DNA of 5,921 nucleotides, taken from the NCBI GenBank assembly GCA_018659505.1, contig JABJMI010000902.1, positions 1 to 5,921 on the forward strand. Reading direction: 5' to 3'. Positions 1 to 5,921 of this stretch are shown in pieces. Source of the DNA: Planctomicrobium sp. (GTDB lineage: Bacteria; Planctomycetota; Planctomycetia; Planctomycetales; Planctomycetaceae). The notes under the pieces are model-generated. The model was not told the origin of the DNA and made no database searches. It worked only from the letters and a program-made list of their open reading frames with translations. Every line of letters begins with the position of its first letter. The first letter of the stretch is position 1. Made by a program: the position numbers and the translations under genes.

Positions 1-85
1 CGAATAGCCCAATGACTGTAAACAGTATCAACTGACAAAGGGATTTCGTCAAAGAGGCAGCGGTCCGTGAGTGTTCGACATTCAT
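1..85 (-). CDS. Possible N-terminus of a membrane or exported protein (partial, off left edge)
   Basis: On the minus strand an ATG at 85-83 opens a frame that stays open to the window edge (28 codons). The peptide starts MNVEHSRTAASLTKS and continues into a hydrophobic run, LCQLILFTVIGLF. That is a polar, slightly basic n-region followed by a hydrophobic stretch, as in a signal peptide or first transmembrane helix. An in-frame stop lies just upstream at 97-95, so this ATG is the first available start. No clear Shine-Dalgarno sequence is visible; the bases just before the ATG are TAAAG. The gene would lie on the same strand as the reductase at 441-1211, about 355 bp downstream of it. A frame this short can be open by chance, so the call rests mainly on the signal-like shape of the peptide. 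No family can be assigned. Confidence 0.3.
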   Translation of the reverse strand, partial: MNVEHSRTAASLTKSLCQLILFTVIGLF

Positions 86-207
86 CTTTAGCAACTATGC
101 GTCATTTCAAGTAGATGGTGATCTCATGACATTACAATATCTTCGCCATTGTAAACACTTGAGTCTCGAATTTATAACTCACCCAATCACTGCGGATAGA
201 TGATCTG

Positions 208-225
208 TGAACATTTTGATGTTCA
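208..225. repeat. Perfect 7-bp inverted repeat (possible operator or small hairpin)
   Basis: TGAACAT at 208-214 is matched exactly by its reverse complement ATGTTCA at 219-225, with the 4-base spacer TTTG. It could bind a dimeric regulator or form a small RNA hairpin. It has no following T-tract, so it is not a rho-independent terminator. If the minus-strand frame at 1-85 is real, the site would sit about 120 bp upstream of it. A 7-bp inverted repeat can also arise by chance in a few hundred AT-rich bases. Confidence 0.3.
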
Positions 226-281
226 ACCTTCGCCTAATCTTTAGAGACTCCACAGAAATCGGTCCTTGGATGCGTCGACAC

Positions 282-401
282 TTAGGCACTGGAAAAGAAA
301 TAGTTTACCAGCACGAAGCGCGAGCGAGTGTGCTTGGGGAGTTGATCCACTTGATTGCGCTGCGTGCTTGTATGGGAGATTATTTCCACGCTCCTGCCTG
401 A
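282..401. repeat. Long imperfect foldback, probable interspersed palindromic repeat (REP/MITE-like)
   Basis: Three nested blocks pair in order. Positions 282-288 pair with 395-401 (six Watson-Crick pairs and one G-T). Positions 297-302 pair with 381-386 (GAAATA/TATTTC, all six Watson-Crick). Positions 306-330 pair with 348-372 (20 Watson-Crick pairs, two G-T, three mismatches) around a 17-base loop at 331-347. The core arm includes GCACGAAGCGCGAGCGAG, which resembles a motif I recall from dispersed intergenic repeats in planctomycete genomes; that is memory, not a search result. The element ends about 40 bp past the reductase stop and could also protect or end that transcript's 3' end, although no U-tract follows on either strand. 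It could alternatively be a single-copy structured RNA. The fold is seen directly; the repeat-family assignment is inferred. Confidence 0.5.
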
Positions 402-440
402 CTCTAGCTGTCTCCTCAACATTACCAATGTGGAACAAAC

Positions 441-1211
441 TCAAAGTGAATGAATTGTCATCCCGCCATCGACCTTAATGACCTGTCCCGTTGCATAAGG
501 AATCTGTCCATTGACCAGCGAGGAAACGACTCGACCGACGTCGGTTGTCTCACCCCAGCGGCGTTCGAGTGTTAATCCGTCAGAAATCAGCTGATCGTAT
601 TTCTTGGTAACACCAGAAGTCATGTCGCTGCGAATCACACCTGGGCGGACTTCGTAAACATCAATCCCAAACTCAGCGAGTCGAGTTGCCCACAGCTGAG
701 TTGCCATTCCAAGTGCAGCTTTGCTCAAGCAGTAGTCTCCACGGTTGACGGAGACAAACTCAGCTGAGATCGATGAGACAAAGACGACACTTCCCCGTAC
801 CTGACTCTCGGTTTGTGATTCTTTGATTAACGGTGCAGCCAACTTGGTTAAGAAGAATGGACCTTTCAGGTTGATGTCCATCACTTTATCGAATGCGTCT
901 TCATCAGCCTCAAGAATATCTTTTCGTCCCGGAGAAGTGATTCCTGCATTGTTGATTAAGGTATCGAGACGACCGAATCGAGAGCAAGTTTCGTCAACAA
1001 GGCGAGTCCGATCTTCACTCTTCCCGATATCTGCGGAACAATAATCAACTTCACAACCAGTTTCTCGAACGTCTTCGAGGACTTCCTCGACTTGCTCTTT
1101 GGAGCGAACCCCATTCAGCATCAATGACCAACCTGATTCAGCGAGGACTTTAGCGATGCCCAAACCGATACCCCTCGCTCCTCCGGTGATCAGTGCAACT
1201 CTCGACATCAT
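441..1211 (-). CDS. SDR-family oxidoreductase, 3-oxoacyl-ACP reductase (FabG)-like
   Basis: A complete 256-residue classical short-chain dehydrogenase/reductase, predicted to be a cytosolic NAD(P)(H)-dependent enzyme that interconverts a keto group and a hydroxyl. The Rossmann dinucleotide motif TGGARGIG is at residues 9-16, the adenine-pocket Asp in SADI at 61, and NNAG at 87-90. The catalytic set is Asn114 (INLKG), Ser147, Tyr160 and Lys164 (YCLSK), followed by RPG at 189-191 and a C-terminal VDGG. Arg36 after the second strand suggests NADPH preference (inference). Length is normal for the family. The segments NRGDYCLSK, YEVRPGVIRSDMT and PYATGQVIKVDGG resemble the FabG-like subgroup often annotated as 3-ketoacyl-ACP reductase, but substrate cannot be read from sequence and a sugar-alcohol or other dehydrogenase is possible. 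The gene starts with two ATGs (1211 and 1208); the first is used here and the second is equally plausible. Only weak AG-rich sequence precedes them. It ends with TGA at 443-441 and is transcribed divergently from the large exported-protein gene. Confidence 0.93.
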   Translation of the reverse strand: MMSRVALITGGARGIGLGIAKVLAESGWSLMLNGVRSKEQVEEVLEDVRETGCEVDYCSADIGKSEDRTRLVDETCSRFGRLDTLINNAGITSPGRKDILEADEDAFDKVMDINLKGPFFLTKLAAPLIKESQTESQVRGSVVFVSSISAEFVSVNRGDYCLSKAALGMATQLWATRLAEFGIDVYEVRPGVIRSDMTSGVTKKYDQLISDGLTLERRWGETTDVGRVVSSLVNGQIPYATGQVIKVDGGMTIHSL

Positions 1212-1253
1212 TCTTTAACTCTTGACAATATTCCAGGATCTAGTGAGTTACAG

Positions 1254-1281
1254 ATGATAGGTCTTGTCACAACAATCGCAA
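1254..1281 (-). promoter_or_regulatory. Candidate sigma70-type promoter for the SDR gene
   Basis: Read on the minus strand, TTGCGA (1281-1276, four of six to TTGACA) is followed after 16 bp by TATCAT (1259-1254, five of six to TATAAT). Transcription would start near 1247 and leave a 5' leader of roughly 35 bases before the reductase ATG at 1211. The -10 box overlaps the alternative upstream ATG of the divergent gene at 1254. This is pattern matching only; planctomycete promoters are poorly defined. Confidence 0.28.
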
Positions 1282-1314
1282 AGCGTTGCCGGTTCTCAAG
1301 CCTGTGGAGATCGG

Positions 1315-1344
1315 TTAACGTAAGTCTTCAATCAAAAATAGAAT
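1315..1344 (+). promoter_or_regulatory. Candidate promoter for the PSCyt1/DUF1549/DUF1553 gene
   Basis: TTAACG (1315-1320, four of six to TTGACA) is followed after 18 bp by TAGAAT (1339-1344, five of six to TATAAT). Transcription would begin near 1351, just ahead of the ATG at 1359, so the message would be nearly leaderless. If real, this promoter rules out translation from 1254 on that transcript and supports 1359 as the start. The match is weak and spacing is at the long end. Confidence 0.22.
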
Positions 1345-1358
1345 TCGAGAAATACTCT

Positions 1359-4300
1359 ATGCGAATTGATGACCACTTCCTGAAAGTTCTTATCGGCATG
1401 TCGCTGATGTTGATCTCAACTGTGACTGTCACTGTGGCGGTTGCAGAGACCCCACAGGTCTCAGCAGCAGAACTTGAGTTTTTTGAAAGCAAAGTGCGTC
1501 CAGTCTTGGTTGAGCACTGTTACGACTGCCATAACAGTACAGAGACAGCCGAGGGCGGCTTCATACTTGACCACCGTTCTGCACTGCGAGAGGGTGGACA
1601 ATCAGGACCGCCGTTAAATTTTGAAACTCCCTCGAAGAGTCTGTTGTTGAAAGTAATCCGGCATGACATCGCTGAGTTGGAAATGCCTCAAGGAGAGGAT
1701 CAAATTCCACAAACAGCAATCCAGGACATCGAGAAGTGGATCGCAATGGGCGCTCCAGATCCGCGTACCACTCCGCCTGCTGGAGCATCGCAGGTCGGCG
1801 AAACTGGTTGGCAGGCGACTCTCGTTGAGAGAAAGAAGTGGTGGAGCTTCCAACCAATTACTCTTCCCGAGCCTCCCGTCGTCAAGAATCAAGATTGGTC
1901 CGACAAACCAATTGATCAATTCATTTTAACGAAACTCGAAGAAAACAACCTTAAACCCGAGTCGTTCGCAAATCGCAGAGTTTTGATTCGCAGACTCAGT
2001 TTCGTGTTGCGCGGGCTTCCGCCATCACCGACAGAAGTTGAACAATTCCTACAAGATGATTCCGAAGATGCTTACGAAAAGGTGGTAGACGAATTCCTCG
2101 CATCACCTGCCTTTGGTGAACACTGGGCAAGGCATTTTATGGATTTGGTCAGGTATGCGGAGTCTCACGGCAGCGAAGGTGACCCGAGAATTCCACACGC
2201 TTGGAAATACCGTGACTATCTAATCCGGGCTTTGAACGAAGACGTACCCTACGATCAGATTGTGAAAGAACATGTCGCTGGTGATTTATTGGAAGAGCCT
2301 CGAATCAACAAAGATCTCAACATCAATGAATCAACAATTGCGCCAGCTCATTGGAGAATGTGCTTTCATGGTTTTGCACCAACAGATGCACTCGATGAAA
2401 AGGTCCGCTTCATTGATGATGAGATTAACGTCTTTTCCAAAGCATTCTTAGGAATGACAGTCTCTTGTGCTCGCTGCCATAATCACAAATTCGATCCAAT
2501 TAGCCAGACAGATTACTACGCTTTGTTTGGGATCGTCGGTTCTGCTCGTCCAGGAATTGTGGACATCAACCCACTGTCGACTCAAGTACAATTCAAGTCT
2601 GAATTAGTTCAACTTAAAAACTCGATTCGCAAACAAGTTGGTCAGACATGGGAAGCCGAGACCAATCAACTCGCTGATAACATTTTGCAAAAACTTAGCG
2701 AAACGCCAGAAGAGGAACTTAATTCGCCTGCACATCTCCTGCATCCGTTCGTGGTGTTGAAGCAGAACAACATGCTTGATAGTTCAAGCCTTGCAAAGGT
2801 GACCAGCCCCAGCGATTTACCAGAGGATTCGAAAATTTGGGATTTCCAGAAAGAGGGCGATTTCAATCAGTGGTTCGTGCATGGAAACGGAAGTGCAACA
2901 CGGCTCGCTCCTCCAGGCGAATTTACAATTCCGCCAGAGGGTTCAGACATCGGCCCTTTATTGAACGGTGGCGTTTATTCGCATTTGGAATCGACAAAGC
3001 ATCGCAATGTCTTGTCGTCTCCGCATTTCGATCTCGATGGAAAGTACGAAGTCTGGATCAAAGTCAGCGGCGATTCTCAGGCAATCGTTCGCTATGTCGT
3101 GCAAGACTATCCACGAAACGGAACCGTTTATCCGGTGACAACGCTTCAGGGCGGAAAATGGAAATGGCAACGCTACGACCTTTCATACTGGGAAGGCGAA
3201 GAGATTCACATCGAAATCTCAACGGCTGCTGACTCTGCAGTATTAGCTAGAGACATTGACAGGTCATGGTTTGGAGTGCAGCAAGTTGTCGTAGCGCCAC
3301 CCGGTGCCTTCAAACCGCCTCAAGATCACCAGTCATTCACTGCCGTTTTGAATCACAGTGAGCCCGCGATTTATCGTGATCGAGAACGATTAGTGAAACA
3401 GTATGTCTCAGCCATTCAGGCAGCAGTATCGAATTGGAAAAACCATTCAGCGAGTGATCAGCAGATCGCACTGTTAAATGAAGTTCGTCGTATGGAGTTA
3501 CTCTCGAATCCTAATTCAAAGGAACTTCAGCGACAGATTAAAGAGTATCAAGAGCTTGAATCACAGGTTGCGCTCCCCAATCGAATCGTTGGACTACTTG
3601 AAGCAGATGCAAAAGACCAGTCGCTCTACATCCGCGGAAATCATAAACAGCCAAGTTCAGAAATCCCCAGAAGAATTTTGGAAGCGATTGATTCGTCTCC
3701 TTATGAAACGAATCAAAGTGGCCGCTATCAACTGGCGATGAGCATCATCGACGAAGGGAATCCACTCACCTCGCGCGTCATCGTGAATCGGTTATGGCAT
3801 TATATTTTTGGTTCTGGAATCGTCAGAACTGTTGATAACTTTGGACAATTAGGGGAAGAACCGTCTCACCCAGAATTGCTGGACTACCTTGCTTCACGTA
3901 TTCAAAGTAATGATTGGTCGCTGAAGCAAATGATTCGAGAAATGTTGCTGACAAAAACTTTCCAGCTCGCAGCCACCAGCTCAACAGCAGCAGAGCAACT
4001 CGATCCCGAAAATCGACTTCTTTCACATGCGAACGTCCGTCGTCTAACTGGTGAAGAAATTCGCGATTCGCTGCTCTCTGTTTCTGGTCGAATTGACGGT
4101 CGCATGTACGGACCACCGGTTGGCAATTCAACGGACAATCCACGTCGAAGTGTTTACCTGACTTTACGACGAAATTCACTCAACCCATTTTTAGAAACAT
4201 TCGATGCCCCCGTTCCATTCGCTCCCAAAGGTCGACGTGATTCGACGAATGTCCCGGCTCAGTCATTAACGATGCTGAACGACTCGTTTGTGATTACATC

Positions 4301-5396
4301 AGCGAGGTCTCTCTTCAATCAAATCGATCAAAGAACAACGACATCGGGAAAGATTCAACGACTGTTTGAACGCGCCCTAACGAGACCTGCAAGTGCTCTG
4401 GAATTAAAAGCAGCTGAGTCATATCTTAGTGAACTCGAAGAGTTCTATGCGGAGGGGACTATAGAAAGATCCCAACTGACAAAACGATTGCAGGAACAGC
4501 AGTCCAAAGTCTCTGTAATCACTCAGCGAGTCCGCAAGCAACTGATGGAAACGAAGCAAGATCCCAAGGTTGTTAAACAAGAGATTGCTCCACCGATTGC
4601 AGAATGGAACTTTGAAGGAACTCCACAAGATTCGTATGGTCAATTGCATGGCGAATTGAAAAACGGAGCGAAAATCGTTGATGGGGCTTTGGTTCTTGAC
4701 GGGAAAGGCTACTTTGCATCACCACCTCTTCAAACGGACTTACGAGAAAAAACGCTCGAAGTGATTGCACTCGTCCAGGATCTGAATCAGCGAGGCGGCG
4801 GACTATTGACTGTTCAAGATCTGCAAGGAGTCATCTTTGATGCAATCGTTTATGGTGAACAACAACCACGGCATTGGATCGCGGGTTCCAACAACTTTGC
4901 TCGAACTCAAAGCTTTGCGGGAACCGAAGAAAATAGCAGTCCCCACCAGCCGGTACATATCACGATTACGTATTCCTCAGACGGGAAAATCCAATGCTAC
5001 CGAAACGGAATTCCCTACGGAAAAGAATATCAATCGAATGGACCTGTTCATTTCCAAAAAGATAAAACGCAAGTTTTGATCGGGCTACGACATGGGCAAC
5101 CAGGAGGAAATCGAATGTTTCAGGGGAAAATCCTCTCTGCCAAACTTTATAATCGGAAGTTAACTTCTGAGGAAGTCGCCATCAGCGCGGGGAACACCGA
5201 CTCTGTAATTTCAGAAAGCGAAATACGAAAAGCGATGACTCCAGAACAAATCAAGCTCGTAGATTCTGCACACCAAGACATAGAAGAGATCAATCAGCGA
5301 CTGATGAAACTTGGTGATCCCCCTGAAGAAAATCAGGCATGGGTTGACCTCGCTCATTCCATTTTCAATCTTAAAGAATTTATTTACATCAGATAA
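1359..5396 (+). CDS. Exported PSCyt1-DUF1549-DUF1553 protein with a LamG-like domain (planctomycete cytochrome family)
   Basis: A 1345-residue exported protein of unknown function. Residues 1-29 are a signal peptide: basic start, hydrophobic core, AVA/ET cleavage. The start at 1359 is chosen because it places this signal at the N-terminus; a frame from 1254 would add 35 polar residues ahead of it. Residues about 40-135 are the planctomycete cytochrome c domain, with CYDCH at 54-58 binding haem c and Met109 (LEMP) a likely distal ligand. DUF1549 spans about 180-395, with RRLSFVLRGLPPSP, the HWARHFMDLVRYAESHG segment and CARCHNHKFDPI at 370-381. Residues 490-650 look like an unassigned beta-sandwich. 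DUF1553 runs from about 755 to 1020 (NPLTSRVIVNRLWHYIFGSG, VPAQSLTMLND, ERALTRPAS). A predicted coiled coil (about 1015-1065) and a LamG/concanavalin-like domain (about 1081-1265) follow, before the family-typical C-terminus AWVDLAHSIFNLKEFIYIR. No frameshift is seen. A DUF1501 gene follows after 57 bp, probably in the same operon. Domain calls are from recognised motifs; function is not known. Confidence 0.95.
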   Translation: MRIDDHFLKVLIGMSLMLISTVTVTVAVAETPQVSAAELEFFESKVRPVLVEHCYDCHNSTETAEGGFILDHRSALREGGQSGPPLNFETPSKSLLLKVIRHDIAELEMPQGEDQIPQTAIQDIEKWIAMGAPDPRTTPPAGASQVGETGWQATLVERKKWWSFQPITLPEPPVVKNQDWSDKPIDQFILTKLEENNLKPESFANRRVLIRRLSFVLRGLPPSPTEVEQFLQDDSEDAYEKVVDEFLASPAFGEHWARHFMDLVRYAESHGSEGDPRIPHAWKYRDYLIRALNEDVPYDQIVKEHVAGDLLEEPRINKDLNINESTIAPAHWRMCFHGFAPTDALDEKVRFIDDEINVFSKAFLGMTVSCARCHNHKFDPISQTDYYALFGIVGSARPGIVDINPLSTQVQFKSELVQLKNSIRKQVGQTWEAETNQLADNILQKLSETPEEELNSPAHLLHPFVVLKQNNMLDSSSLAKVTSPSDLPEDSKIWDFQKEGDFNQWFVHGNGSATRLAPPGEFTIPPEGSDIGPLLNGGVYSHLESTKHRNVLSSPHFDLDGKYEVWIKVSGDSQAIVRYVVQDYPRNGTVYPVTTLQGGKWKWQRYDLSYWEGEEIHIEISTAADSAVLARDIDRSWFGVQQVVVAPPGAFKPPQDHQSFTAVLNHSEPAIYRDRERLVKQYVSAIQAAVSNWKNHSASDQQIALLNEVRRMELLSNPNSKELQRQIKEYQELESQVALPNRIVGLLEADAKDQSLYIRGNHKQPSSEIPRRILEAIDSSPYETNQSGRYQLAMSIIDEGNPLTSRVIVNRLWHYIFGSGIVRTVDNFGQLGEEPSHPELLDYLASRIQSNDWSLKQMIREMLLTKTFQLAATSSTAAEQLDPENRLLSHANVRRLTGEEIRDSLLSVSGRIDGRMYGPPVGNSTDNPRRSVYLTLRRNSLNPFLETFDAPVPFAPKGRRDSTNVPAQSLTMLNDSFVITSARSLFNQIDQRTTTSGKIQRLFERALTRPASALELKAAESYLSELEEFYAEGTIERSQLTKRLQEQQSKVSVITQRVRKQLMETKQDPKVVKQEIAPPIAEWNFEGTPQDSYGQLHGELKNGAKIVDGALVLDGKGYFASPPLQTDLREKTLEVIALVQDLNQRGGGLLTVQDLQGVIFDAIVYGEQQPRHWIAGSNNFARTQSFAGTEENSSPHQPVHITITYSSDGKIQCYRNGIPYGKEYQSNGPVHFQKDKTQVLIGLRHGQPGGNRMFQGKILSAKLYNRKLTSEEVAISAGNTDSVISESEIRKAMTPEQIKLVDSAHQDIEEINQRLMKLGDPPEENQAWVDLAHSIFNLKEFIYIR

Positions 5397-5407
5397 ATTC
5401 TGATCAG
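5375..5407. promoter_or_regulatory. Hairpin over the stop codon between the two operon genes
   Basis: A perfect 9-bp inverted repeat pairs 5375-5383 (AGAATTTAT) with 5393-5401 (ATAAATTCT) around a 9-base loop. The TAA stop codon (5394-5396) lies in the 3' arm. A second, mutually exclusive 6-bp hairpin pairs 5388-5393 with 5399-5404, and CTGATCAG at 5400-5407 is a palindrome. The stem is AT-rich and has no T-tract, so it is a poor terminator; an intercistronic stability or coupling element is more likely, if it has any role. Confidence 0.35.
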
Positions 5408-5453
5408 TGGTTCTTTGATTCAATCTCTTGCATTCATCAAGTTGACAGACCCA

Positions 5454-5921
5454 ATGCTTACAAACTTTTCAAGACGTCGAATGTTGCAAACCAGTTCTTC
5501 TGGTTTCGGATGGCTCGCTTTCTCTCATTTGTTGAACTCCGCTTCACTCGCAGAGGATCAAGATAGAGTACGAAATGCACCAGCAAAAAACGTGATTCTC
5601 TGTTACATGTCCGGAGGTGCTTCCCATCTCGACACATTCGATCCTAAGCCACGTTTGCAGCAAGAGGCTGGCAAACCGATGCCATTCAAAATTGAAAGGA
5701 CTCAATTTAACAACAATGGGAACATCTTTCCGAGTCCGTTTCCGTTCAAGCAATACGGAGAGTCGGGAAACCCGGTCAGTTCATTGTTCCCGCATGTTGC
5801 AGAATCTGTCGACGAGCTTGCCATAATTCGGTCCATGACAACCACTTTTAATGAACATGCGCAGGGGAATTTCTTTTTCCATACCGGATTTCCATTTATC
5901 GGTCATGCCAGCGCAGGTGCA
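5454..5921 (+). CDS. DUF1501 family protein with Tat signal (partial, off right edge)
   Basis: The first 156 codons of a gene that runs off the right edge; full-length DUF1501 proteins are commonly 400-500 residues. The N-terminus has a twin-arginine signal, SRRRMLQ at residues 6-12, then a moderately hydrophobic segment to about 29 and a plausible cleavage after SLA near 33, so the product should be exported folded by the Tat system. The mature part shows family features: a strand leading to [15 protein letters not shown] (52-66), LAIIRSMTT (122-130) and [13 protein letters not shown] (133-145). DUF1501 proteins are related to the alkaline phosphatase/sulfatase fold, but their activity is not established and the metal-site residues cannot be judged from this fragment. 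The ATG at 5454 is chosen because it gives the complete Tat signal; no good Shine-Dalgarno precedes it. The gene follows the DUF1553 gene by 57 bp on the same strand and in the same reading frame, the usual planctomycete pairing. Confidence 0.9.
   Translation, partial: MLTNFSRRRMLQTSSSGFGWLAFSHLLNSASLAEDQDRVRNAPAKNVILCYMSGGASHLDTFDPKPRLQQEAGKPMPFKIERTQFNNNGNIFPSPFPFKQYGESGNPVSSLFPHVAESVDELAIIRSMTTTFNEHAQGNFFFHTGFPFIGHASAGA

Larger units (their letters stand above)
86..440. other. Intergenic region without a convincing gene
   Basis: About 355 bp between the possible minus-strand start at 85 and the stop codon of the reductase at 441. Short open frames exist on both strands (for example 207-401 and 266-478 plus, 241-444 minus), but they overlap one another, have no ribosome binding site, and encode low-complexity or cysteine/arginine-rich peptides with no recognisable domain. 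The right half is dominated by the foldback at 282-401, which would by itself create these overlapping frames. A perfect 7-bp inverted repeat lies at 208-225. No tRNA, rRNA or CRISPR-like pattern was seen. Confidence 0.6.

Noticed and set aside
419..431. ACATT-ACC-AATGT hairpin just after the reductase stop as a terminator
   Set aside because: The stem is only 5 bp and AT-rich, and no T-tract follows on the minus strand.
207..478. Overlapping short plus-strand frames (207-401 and 266-478) and a minus-strand frame (241-444) as small genes
   Set aside because: They overlap each other on both strands, lack ribosome binding sites and recognisable domains, and most of their length is the foldback repeat, which explains the open frames.
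1222..1227. TTGACA as a -35 box for the large gene
   Set aside because: No acceptable -10 hexamer occurs 15-19 bp downstream, and transcription from here would favour the less likely start at 1254.
2837..3232. A 131-codon plus-strand frame inside the large gene
   Set aside because: It lies wholly within the large coding sequence in another frame and gives an arginine/serine-rich peptide without a domain; it is a shadow of the real gene.
3823..4179. A 118-codon minus-strand frame opposite the DUF1553 region
   Set aside because: It is antisense to strongly conserved DUF1553 motifs and its translation shows no family; the coding signal is on the plus strand.
5375..5401. Rho-independent terminator at the end of the large gene
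   Set aside because: The 9-bp stem is almost all A/T, no run of T follows, and the co-directional DUF1501 gene begins 57 bp past the stop codon, arguing for read-on transcription.
5442..5447. TTGACA just upstream of the DUF1501 gene as an internal promoter
   Set aside because: A -10 box would have to lie inside the coding sequence, downstream of the chosen ATG, and no good match is present there.
1..5921. CRISPR array, tRNA, rRNA, insertion sequence or prophage gene
   Set aside because: No regularly spaced direct repeats, tRNA-like cloverleaf, rRNA segment or transposase/integrase motif was seen on either strand.

Overview
The window looks like chromosomal DNA from a member of the Planctomycetota. 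The best evidence is one large exported protein that combines a planctomycete-type cytochrome c domain (PSCyt1), DUF1549 and DUF1553. It is followed at once by a Tat-exported DUF1501 protein. These families are strongly expanded in planctomycetes and often occur as adjacent gene pairs. Base composition is moderate, near half GC by eye, and Shine-Dalgarno sequences are weak, which also fits. The genus cannot be told from the sequence alone.

Layout from left to right. Positions 1-85 hold a possible N-terminus of a minus-strand gene that runs off the left edge (low confidence). Positions 86-440 carry no convincing gene, but contain a small perfect inverted repeat (208-225) and a long imperfect foldback (about 282-401) that resembles an interspersed palindromic repeat. 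Positions 441-1211 (minus) encode a complete short-chain dehydrogenase/reductase of the 3-oxoacyl-ACP reductase type. A divergent intergenic region of about 150 bp follows, with one weak candidate promoter on each strand. Positions 1359-5396 (plus; alternative start 1254) encode the 1345-residue PSCyt1-DUF1549-DUF1553 protein. It contains an unassigned beta-rich region in the middle and a LamG-like domain placed inside the C-terminal part of DUF1553. After 57 bp, in the same reading frame, a DUF1501 gene begins at 5454 and is cut by the right edge.

The two plus-strand genes are probably one operon whose products act outside the cytoplasm: one has a Sec-type signal peptide, the other a twin-arginine signal. 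Their biochemical role is not established. A haem site plus two possible ligand-binding beta domains suggests a surface or periplasmic redox or polysaccharide-related complex, but this is inference. The divergent reductase is cytosolic and has no evident functional link. The most interesting points are the nested domain layout of the large protein, its pairing with DUF1501, the stop-codon hairpins between the two genes, and the foldback in the left intergenic region.
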